Assembly: GCA_947492995.1 (NCBI GenBank)
Contig: CANLOU010000003.1
Span: forward strand, 744,001-808,000
Source of the DNA: an uncultured Litoreibacter sp.
Lineage (GTDB): Bacteria; Pseudomonadota; Alphaproteobacteria; Rhodobacterales; Rhodobacteraceae
Length of the DNA stretch: 64,000 nt
Direction of reading: 5' to 3'
Both the position numbers and the translations under genes were made by a program. Below are positions 28,881 through 34,944 of this stretch, piece by piece; within the stretch, counting starts at the first letter, position 1; the number at the start of each line of letters is the position of its first letter. The notes under the pieces are model-generated. The model did not search any database. It was not told where the DNA came from and saw only the letters and a list, made by a program, of their open reading frames with translations.

Positions 28881-29034
28881 CTCTAACCTTCCCTAACCAC
28901 CGCTCAAACTTTCAACCACTTTGTCTCAAACCTTTGGGGACCTGAAAAAGCGGTGGCACATCAGCACATTGGGCCCGTGGGCAATGATGCTCGCGAACTT
29001 GGCCGAGTTCAAATTAATTCGAAAGGTGATCGAA

Positions 29035-29181
29035 ATGTTTGAACTTATGAAGAAATTGTGGGGCCCGAAGGGGCTGAACCTTGCCTTGGCGGCGGTCTGC
29101 GTTGCGGGCGCGTTTGGGGCGTCGCCGATGGTGGTGTGTCTGGCGTCGGCTGCGATCTGCGTGGGGTTGGCGTTTTATTGA
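29035..29181 (+). CDS. Small two-helix membrane protein (48 aa)
   Basis: The start MFELMKKLWGPKG at 29035 has AAAGGTGA upstream at good spacing; the ORF track extends it to 28921 without support. The product is a basic head followed by two hydrophobic stretches (LNLALAAVCVAGAFGAS and PMVVCLASAAICVGLAFY). It is transcribed divergently from the XRE-TPR gene, the arrangement expected when the regulator controls its neighbour. The size and topology would suit a type I toxin, a holin-like peptide or a small stress protein; none can be chosen. The ORF has no family I recognise. Confidence 0.6.
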   Translation: MFELMKKLWGPKGLNLALAAVCVAGAFGASPMVVCLASAAICVGLAFY

Positions 29182-29187
29182 GTGATT

Positions 29188-29296
29188 GGGATGGCTGGAC
29201 GACTCGCGGCTGCGCCGACGCCCCGCCCGCCATCCCGTGTGTGGGGGGCTGTGGCTGATGGGTGCTGCTCTCGGTGATTTTCTTTGAAAATGCACC
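29188..29296. repeat. Two-hairpin intergenic repeat, copy 1
   Basis: A 49-bp block bounded by GGGATGG/CCATCCC, with the core CTGCGCCGACGCCCCGCCC, is followed by the hairpin GGTG-a-TTTTC/GAAAA-tg-CACC (29273-29296). The 37046-37158 copy shares the first block with one indel and one substitution and has the second hairpin with compensatory changes. It lies just downstream of a minus-strand gene. Confidence 0.75.
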
Positions 29297-29323
29297 TGCC
29301 GCCCACTGCGCGTCTGCGCTTCG

Positions 29324-29524
29324 CTAGGGCAGACGCGCGGGGCAGCCGGTGCCGCCTATGCCGTCGCCGCTGACGGCCTCCGCCGTGCAGTCGATGCCGT
29401 CCTTGGCCAAGGGGGCGGGGGCCTCGTTTAGGGCGGGCTCGACGATGATGACCTCGGCCTCCGGCGCGGGGGCTGCGCAGGCTGCGGCGAGCAGGAGCGT
29501 GAGGGCGGCGAGGGCGCGGGTCAT
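29324..29524 (-). CDS. Small lipoprotein (66 aa)
   Basis: MTRALAALTLLLAAACAAP is a lipoprotein signal peptide, with the lipidated Cys at about residue 16. The mature part is only about 50 residues, with two more cysteines (GIDCTAE and GTGCPARLP) that could pair. The start overlaps the DUF6502 stop by 4 bp (ATGA), so the two are translated together. Its VEPAL segment resembles EPAIADT in the divergent VWA lipoprotein; this may be chance. The function is unknown. Confidence 0.75.
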   Translation of the reverse strand: MTRALAALTLLLAAACAAPAPEAEVIIVEPALNEAPAPLAKDGIDCTAEAVSGDGIGGTGCPARLP

Positions 29525-30267
29525 TGGGCGTCATCCTGTTGGTCGGAGCGGGCGGGGTAGAAATAGGCCCCGGCCCTGAACCTATGGGTGGCGGCATCTG
29601 CGTGCAACGCCTTCATGGCAGCGGCCTGTTGGGAGAGCTCCTCGAACAGCGCCATTTGCCGGGTGTGGTGGTAGGTGGCGAGCTTTTGGGTCTGCGCCTC
29701 TGTCAGGCCGTCGTAATGGACCGCGCGCTCGAAATGGGGGGGCGTGTGGCCGGTGACGTTGTCGGTGGCGGCCGAGACGTGGTCGGCGAGGTTGTGGGCG
29801 AGGTAGCTGAGCTGGTCCTCGGAGCCCGCGAGCGGCTGGTAGGACCTGTGTTGCAGGGTGATTTGGTCTTGGTCAACGGCGATGGTGCCCGCGGCGTGCA
29901 GCGCGTCGAGCATCGTGCGGGGGTGGACGTCGCGGAGGATGGAGTGGGCCAGCGCCTCGAAGGAGGGGGCGGGACCGGATTTCGGGAGTGGGCGGCTTTG
30001 GTAGGCGGGGTCGGTCTGCCAGCGGGCGATGAGCGTGGCGAGGTGGTTGGGGCGTTCCTGACGGGGCGGCTCGGCGCGGAGGCGGGCGATGTCGCGGCGT
30101 TGCAGGCCGGTGACCACGGAGATGCGGCTGTCGGTTTTGGCACCGGCCCGCGTGGCGGCGGCGACGTAATGGGCTTTGAGCCGCTCGGCGAGGTCGGGGA
30201 AGGCGATGCCGCGCGCGACCATGAGGCGGGCGAGGGAGGCGAGCAGGGTGTCAAGGATCTGAAGCAT
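29521..30267 (-). CDS. DUF6502 family protein
   Basis: The protein has 248 residues from the ATG at 30267. The N-terminal ARLMVARGIAFPDLAERLKAHYVAAA, followed by SVVTGLQRRDIARLR, is the pattern I associate with DUF6502. It looks like a winged-helix-type DNA-binding start. The ORF-track start at 30285 lies inside an operator-like inverted repeat, so I prefer 30267, though neither start has a clear ribosome-binding site. It is divergent from the VWA lipoprotein. The twin inverted repeats between them suggest it may control both directions; this is inference. Confidence 0.7.
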   Translation of the reverse strand: MLQILDTLLASLARLMVARGIAFPDLAERLKAHYVAAATRAGAKTDSRISVVTGLQRRDIARLRAEPPRQERPNHLATLIARWQTDPAYQSRPLPKSGPAPSFEALAHSILRDVHPRTMLDALHAAGTIAVDQDQITLQHRSYQPLAGSEDQLSYLAHNLADHVSAATDNVTGHTPPHFERAVHYDGLTEAQTQKLATYHHTRQMALFEELSQQAAAMKALHADAATHRFRAGAYFYPARSDQQDDAQ

Positions 30268-30268
30268 A

Positions 30269-30285
30269 ATGTGCATTTTGCACAT
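30269..30285. promoter_or_regulatory. Operator-like inverted repeat O1
   Basis: ATGTGCA-TTT-TGCACAT is a perfect 7-bp inverted repeat directly at the DUF6502 start. A second, slightly degenerate copy lies 47 bp away. Confidence 0.6.
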
Positions 30286-30315
30286 TTTTGTTGACGAGGC
30301 CAGCGGAATCGTGAG

Positions 30316-30332
30316 ATGTGCAATTTACACAT
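30316..30332. promoter_or_regulatory. Operator-like inverted repeat O2
   Basis: ATGTGCA-ATT-TACACAT matches O1 at 13 of the 14 arm bases with the same 3-bp spacer. It lies 18 bp before the VWA lipoprotein start and would overlap its promoter or leader. Confidence 0.6.
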
Positions 30333-30350
30333 TTTGTTTGGAGATGCCTC

Positions 30351-31667
30351 ATGACCCGTAGATTGCCTTTGACTTTGAACCGACGCCTCTGGGCCGGATT
30401 GGCTTTGGTGGGGGCGTTGTCTGCCTGCGAAAGCGGGGGCCTGCGCGAAGAGGCCGTGATGGTCGAGCCCGCCATCGCCGACACCGTAGCAGTTGAAGGC
30501 GCGCCTTTGGCGCTGGAGAGCCCGGCGGAAAGAGCGGTAGTGGTCAAGCGGGTGCCCTCGCGCAGCCCGCGGGCCCCGCGTCGGGGCGTGCTGACGGCGG
30601 GCGACATTGACGACGCGCTGAACCTTGGGGCCTTTGCACGCTATCAGGGCGGGGCGGCAAAACGGCTGAAGCTGCCGCGCACCAACCTGTCGGCCCCGAT
30701 TTTGGCGCGGATCACGGATTTCAACGGCCAGCCTGCGGCGGGCATGCGGGTCACGTTGCGCAAACCCGGCGCGGCGGAGCCGTTCTATAGCGGTTATTCC
30801 GGCGTGGACGGGTTGGTCAGCGTGTTCCCGGCGGCCTACGGGCATGGGCGGCCCGGCAAGGTTGAGCTGCGGACCTTCCCTGAGGGGCAGGGTCAAGCGG
30901 TGACCCGCATGATTGCGACCAACGGCAAGCGGGCCAGCGTGGAGGTAAACACCGATCAGGGGTGGAAACCGGATTTTCTGGATCTGGCCTTTGTTGTCGA
31001 CACCACGGGCAGCATGGCCGACGAGCTGGCTTGGCTGACCAAGGAGCTGAAATCCATCGTGCGCCAAGCCAAGCGGGCCGCGCCCGGCGTTGACATCCGC
31101 TATGGGCTGATTGTGTACCGGGACAGAGGCGACCAATATGTGGTGCGCAATTACGGGTTCACGAAGTCTCAATCCCAGATGCAGAAATGGCTGCGCGCCC
31201 AAAACGCGGGCGGCGGCGGGGATTACCCAGAGGCTGCGGCGCAGGCGCTGGCGGCGGGGGCCGCGCTGAACTGGCGTCGGGGCAAGGGGGAGCGGCTGAT
31301 GTTCCACATTGCCGATGCGCCTGCGCATAAGCGTGACGCGAAGGCCTATCTGAGTGCTGCGCGGAAGGCTGCGGCGCAGGACGTGCAAATTTTCGGGCTG
31401 GGGGCCAGCGGCGTTGGGGCGGAGTCGGAATTTCTGATGCGGCAAGCGTCTGTAGTGTCGAACGGGCGGTATCTTTTCCTGACCGATGACAGCGGCGTGG
31501 GCTACGGCCACGCGGAGCCGACGATCAGTTGCTATCAGGTCTCAAAACTGAATGACCTGATGGTGCGGGTGCTGAAATCGGAGCTGTCTGGCAAGCGGGT
31601 GGAGGCCAAATCCAGCGGCGTCATTCGCCAAGTCGGCAGCTATCGGCGCGGCGTTTGCCTGAATTGA
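30351..31667 (+). CDS. VWA-domain lipoprotein
   Basis: The protein has 438 residues. From the ATG at 30351 (TTTGGAG upstream) a lipoprotein signal ends in GALSACES, with Cys near residue 25. A linker and a beta-rich region follow, with an Ig/CNA-like piece NGQPAAGMRVTLRKPG. The VWA domain begins near residue 210, with the MIDAS motif VVDTTGSMADEL. It should display a metal-dependent adhesion domain at the periplasmic or outer-membrane face. It is divergent from DUF6502 with shared operator-like sites. The partner is unknown. Confidence 0.85.
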   Translation: MTRRLPLTLNRRLWAGLALVGALSACESGGLREEAVMVEPAIADTVAVEGAPLALESPAERAVVVKRVPSRSPRAPRRGVLTAGDIDDALNLGAFARYQGGAAKRLKLPRTNLSAPILARITDFNGQPAAGMRVTLRKPGAAEPFYSGYSGVDGLVSVFPAAYGHGRPGKVELRTFPEGQGQAVTRMIATNGKRASVEVNTDQGWKPDFLDLAFVVDTTGSMADELAWLTKELKSIVRQAKRAAPGVDIRYGLIVYRDRGDQYVVRNYGFTKSQSQMQKWLRAQNAGGGGDYPEAAAQALAAGAALNWRRGKGERLMFHIADAPAHKRDAKAYLSAARKAAAQDVQIFGLGASGVGAESEFLMRQASVVSNGRYLFLTDDSGVGYGHAEPTISCYQVSKLNDLMVRVLKSELSGKRVEAKSSGVIRQVGSYRRGVCLN

Positions 31668-31780
31668 GCAGGGTTTGGCCGGTATTGCTGCAGCGCCGCA
31701 CAAGGGGTCTGCAGCGGCACACAGAACTAAACCGAACGGTTCAAAAACTTGCGGCTGGCGTGCAAGTTTACGCTGCGGCA

Positions 31781-31853
31781 GGTCCTTATCTTGAGTTGCA
31801 TGAAAGCGGGGTTCCTTCCCTGACCCCGCTGTTCCCAACTGAAGATAAGGACC
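31781..31853 (+). promoter_or_regulatory. Long leader hairpin sequestering the ribosome-binding site of the next gene
   Basis: Outer arms of 18 nt (31781-31798 and 31836-31853, one mismatch) enclose an inner perfect 8-bp stem AGCGGGGT/ACCCCGCT (31805-31830). The 3' outer arm contains AAGATAAGGA, the ribosome-binding site of the gene starting at 31859. Pairing would hide it, so this could be an RNA thermosensor, a ligand-responsive leader or an sRNA target. No T-run follows, so it is not a plain terminator. Confidence 0.7.
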
Positions 31854-31858
31854 ACATT

Positions 31859-32173
31859 ATGAAAACCCTTTTGATCCCTGCATTTGTTGCTTTGATGGCT
31901 GCCCCCGCTTTTGCTGATGCCGAAGATTTCGGTGAGAAGATGTTGGCGCAGAATGGCGACAACTCGACCGAGCAGACCATGGTGGTTGCCAAGCAAGCGC
32001 TGAGCGGCGACGACTTGGACGACCGCATCATGACTGGCGGCCCTGAGATCGTCTCGCGTGCGGGCGGTAGCATCAGTGCCGGACATCAGGCGCTGGCCGA
32101 CGCGATGGGCGTGAACGCATCTGACTTCACCGTCGCGGAATTGTCGGCAATGTTTATCGGCAAATACGACTAA
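31859..32173 (+). CDS. Small secreted protein (104 aa) of unknown function
   Basis: MKTLLIPAFVALMAAPAFA is a Sec signal peptide with an A-F-A cleavage site; the mature part is about 85 residues, acidic, with no cysteine. The ORF track starts at 31655, but the signal peptide and ribosome-binding site fix the start at 31859. The mature sequence contains DDRIMTGGPEIVSRAG and a helical end (HQALADAMGVNASDFTVAELSAMF). It resembles in style the small protein at 63114. A strong terminator follows, so it is a single-gene unit under the leader hairpin. Confidence 0.8.
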   Translation: MKTLLIPAFVALMAAPAFADAEDFGEKMLAQNGDNSTEQTMVVAKQALSGDDLDDRIMTGGPEIVSRAGGSISAGHQALADAMGVNASDFTVAELSAMFIGKYD

Positions 32174-32196
32174 GCCCTGCAGGCTTGGACTGTCTG

Positions 32197-32227
32197 GGCC
32201 AGCGGGGGAAACCTCGCTGGCCTTTTT
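32197..32227 (+). terminator. Rho-independent terminator after the small secreted protein
   Basis: GGCCAGCG/CGCTGGCC, with a 10-nt loop, is followed by TTTTT 24 bp past the stop. It could also serve the convergent AraC gene. Confidence 0.88.
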
Positions 32228-32236
32228 CGTGGGCTG

Positions 32237-33091
32237 TTATGGCCGGAGGTTGGAGCGGTATTTGCCGGGGGTCGCGCCGTAGCTGGCGCGAAATGCGCGG
32301 GAGAAATGCGCCTGATCGGAGAAGCCGCAGCGTACCGCGATTTCGCCCAAGGACAGGCGGCCGTCTTGCAGGTGGATGCGGGCGGCGCGCAGGCGGACCT
32401 GTTTGACGAAGGCCATTGGCGACTGTCCGGTGCGTGTTTTGAATTTGCGGGCGAAGGTCGCCTCGCTCATCCCCGCGATGGCGGCGAGGGAGGCAGGAGT
32501 GATCTTGTGCTCCAGTCGCGCCTCTATGTGGTCGATGACCGCGCTGTAGGTTTTCAGATCGAAGGTGCCCGCGGGGCCCGGGTCGTGGATGCCGTAGTTG
32601 CGCACCATATTGACAAGGAACACACGGGCCAGCGCGTCAAAGAGGACATCCGCCCCGACATCTTGGCGCAAGGAGGCGCCGTGCAGGTGATGCGCGGCCT
32701 TGGCCAATGCGGGGTCGTTGATGACCACCTCGTTTTCCAGCGTGTTGCCGGTGAGAAGCAGCCGCATGTCCAGCTCGATGAAACGCTGCAGCGCCTCGGG
32801 GTTGAGCCAGATCAGGATGACTTTGGCGGGGTCGAACCATTCCCACGTCACATCGCTGCCCTGCGGGGCCAGCGCGATGTCGCCCTTGTTCAGCGTGTAG
32901 TGATGGGTGACGCCGTCGCGGATGGAGGCCGCGCGGATGGGCGCAAATTGCGCAGGCACCACGAGGCAATGCTGGTGTTCGGTATCGGCTTTGCGGCGAC
33001 CGGGGCCGCCCTCGCAATAGCTGAAGCGCAGCACCCCGTTGGCCGCAGTAACGGACGGGGTGGGGTGGTCAGATGGCGCGTGGCGTCCCAT
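32237..33091 (-). CDS. AraC-family transcriptional regulator
   Basis: The protein has 284 residues. The C-terminal about 100 carry the two helix-turn-helix motifs of AraC proteins: ITPASLAAIAGMSEATFARKFKTRTGQSPMAFV and LSLGEIAVRCGFSDQAHFSRAFRASYGATPGKYR. The N-terminal part is a cupin-like sensor (HQHCLVVP; LNKGDIALAPQGSDVTW). It stands downstream of the MttB-like gene on the same strand. A role in regulating that gene is a guess from position. Confidence 0.9.
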   Translation of the reverse strand: MGRHAPSDHPTPSVTAANGVLRFSYCEGGPGRRKADTEHQHCLVVPAQFAPIRAASIRDGVTHHYTLNKGDIALAPQGSDVTWEWFDPAKVILIWLNPEALQRFIELDMRLLLTGNTLENEVVINDPALAKAAHHLHGASLRQDVGADVLFDALARVFLVNMVRNYGIHDPGPAGTFDLKTYSAVIDHIEARLEHKITPASLAAIAGMSEATFARKFKTRTGQSPMAFVKQVRLRAARIHLQDGRLSLGEIAVRCGFSDQAHFSRAFRASYGATPGKYRSNLRP

Positions 33092-33194
33092 GTTGGTCTG
33101 TTCCTCGATTGAACCGGAAATTGGTCACTCGGAAATCTTGCGGCCTTCTTGTGCTTCTAACGGCGTGGGGCTGCGTTTCTGTCGATATTAAATA

Positions 33195-33210
33195 TGAACC
33201 GTATGGTTCA
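33195..33210. promoter_or_regulatory. Inverted repeat upstream of the AraC gene
   Basis: TGAACC-GTAT-GGTTCA is a perfect 16-bp operator-like site, 104 bp upstream of the AraC start and 79 bp past the MttB-like stop. The spacing and symmetry fit a dimeric (for example TetR-type) repressor. Confidence 0.4.
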
Positions 33211-33288
33211 CTTGTTATCAAAAGATGGGGAGGGGGGCTTGTCGGTTCAAGTAAGGATTATGCGCATCGGCGGATTGTTTCCGCACAG

Positions 33289-34800
33289 CTATTCATCAAT
33301 TGGCGCACCACCCTCTTCGGTGCGTTTGGCGATGAAGGCGTCAATCGCCTCCATCCGGTCCTGAGGGAAGGCGGGCGGCGTGAAGTCCCTGAGCTTTTGC
33401 TGCCAGATTTCATGCGCCCGCTGGGTGGCGGTTTTGCTGCCGTTTTCGGCCCATTGGCCGAAGTTGGACAGGTCCGACAGGAAGGGGCTGTAGAACGCGT
33501 CCTGATAGCGCTCCATCGTCTGGGTGGTTTCGAAGAAATGCCCGCCGGGCTGCACCTGCGCGATGGCGTCGAACCCGATATGGGCGTCGTCCACAGGGAC
33601 GTCTTGCATGGCCTCGGCCAGCCCTTGCAGGATTTCGCAGTCGATCACCCATTTCTCGTAGCTGACGGTCAGCCCGCCTTCGAGCCAGCCCGCCGCGTGG
33701 TAGATCACGTGGGAATGGCCCATGAGCGCGCCCATCAGCCCCATCATGTTCTCGTAGGTGGACTGCGCGTCTGGGGCGTTGGAGGCGCTGCCTGCCCCGG
33801 AGCGCCACGGGATGTTGAGGAGGCGGGCCAGCTGCCCCGCGCCTATGTTGGTTTTAAAATGCTCGGGCGTGCCGAACGCGGGCGCGCCGGATTTCATGTC
33901 CACGTTGGAGGAGAAGGCCCCGTAGATGACGGGGACCCCGGGTTTGAAGATTTGGGCCAGCGTGATGCCGGCCAGCGCCTCGGCGTGGGACAGGGTCAGG
34001 GCGCCCGCGATGGTGATGGGGGCCATGGCGCCGGACAGGCAGAACGGCGTCATCACGATGGGTTGCCCGTAGGTGGCAAAGTCGATGATGCCGCGGGTCA
34101 TGGGGATGTCGAGCTGGCGCGGGGAGTTGGAGTTGATGACGGTTTGGGTCAGCAGGTGATTGGGCAGGTCCTCGATGTCGATGCCGCGGGCCAGCGCCAG
34201 CATCTCGAACCCGTCGACCACTTGGCGGTGGCCACGCGCGTAGATGAAGGGCAGCTTGTCGGAAAGTTCCAGCTGAGCGCGCATGGTGGCGTAGTGCCGG
34301 ATATGGACGGGGATGTCTTGGGGCTCAATGGACGAGGACAGCTTGGCGATGACGTCCCATTCCTGAGACAGCTTCATCAGGTCGCGGAAGCTGGCCATGT
34401 CGCCGGGGCGGCGACCCCGGGTCATATCGGTCACGTTGGGGCAGCCGCCCGAGGGCGAAAAGTTCACGTGGGTGCCGCCCATGTGGATGGTGCGTTTGGG
34501 GTTGTCGGTGCGCAGGCTGAAGCTGGAAGGGGCCTTGGCCACGTGTTGTGCGACCATGTCCGGCTCCATGAACACCATCATGGTGTCCTCATCGACCTTT
34601 GCGCCTGCCTGTTTGAACAAGGTGCGGCCTTCGGGCAGCAGCACCTTGATGCCCAGTTCGGCTAGGACACGGAGGCTTGAGGCATGGATATGGGCCAGCT
34701 GGTCGGCGCTGAAGACCTCCGCTTGTGGGAAGCGGTTGCGCAGCTGGGTGTAGTTGGTTGCGCGTGAGGTGGTTGGCTTAGAACGAGCACGGCGGGCCAT
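33289..34800 (-). CDS. Trimethylamine methyltransferase (MttB) superfamily protein, non-pyrrolysine
   Basis: The protein has 503 residues from MARRARSKPTT (34800). Stretches such as SPSGGCPNVTDMTRGRRPGDMASFRDLMKLSQ, YATYGQPIVMTPF-type FATYGQPIVMTPFCLSGAMAPITIAGAL and FGTPEHFKTNIGAGQLARLLNIPWRS fit the MttB fold. The frame has no internal amber codon, so it belongs to the pyrrolysine-free group, some of which demethylate glycine betaine and similar quaternary amines with a corrinoid protein. No corrinoid partner or reductive activase lies nearby. The substrate is open. Confidence 0.88.
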   Translation of the reverse strand: MARRARSKPTTSRATNYTQLRNRFPQAEVFSADQLAHIHASSLRVLAELGIKVLLPEGRTLFKQAGAKVDEDTMMVFMEPDMVAQHVAKAPSSFSLRTDNPKRTIHMGGTHVNFSPSGGCPNVTDMTRGRRPGDMASFRDLMKLSQEWDVIAKLSSSIEPQDIPVHIRHYATMRAQLELSDKLPFIYARGHRQVVDGFEMLALARGIDIEDLPNHLLTQTVINSNSPRQLDIPMTRGIIDFATYGQPIVMTPFCLSGAMAPITIAGALTLSHAEALAGITLAQIFKPGVPVIYGAFSSNVDMKSGAPAFGTPEHFKTNIGAGQLARLLNIPWRSGAGSASNAPDAQSTYENMMGLMGALMGHSHVIYHAAGWLEGGLTVSYEKWVIDCEILQGLAEAMQDVPVDDAHIGFDAIAQVQPGGHFFETTQTMERYQDAFYSPFLSDLSNFGQWAENGSKTATQRAHEIWQQKLRDFTPPAFPQDRMEAIDAFIAKRTEEGGAPIDE

Positions 34801-34887
34801 GTGGTGATCCTTGTGAGGTGGGATCACGGTAGCGGGGTTTGGGCGGAATGGAAGGGGACAGATGCGGGCGTGAAGGCGCGAAACGGG

Positions 34888-34932
34888 TGTATTGAAAGTG
34901 TATTTATTTCGTATTGATTGCGTATGTATTTG
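34888..34932. repeat. 11-bp GTATT iterons, four copies
   Basis: GTATT (last copy GTATG) occurs at 34889, 34900, 34911 and 34922, exactly 11 bp apart, just past the stop of TPR paralog 2 and about 90 bp upstream of the MttB-like start. This matches the period and relative place of 27046-27076. Confidence 0.6.
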
Positions 34933-34944
34933 CGGCAGGGGGCC

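Noticed and set aside
29703-31511. 602-aa minus-strand ORF spanning DUF6502 and the VWA gene
   Set aside because: It conflicts with two better-supported genes and the operator region between them, and is a shadow frame.
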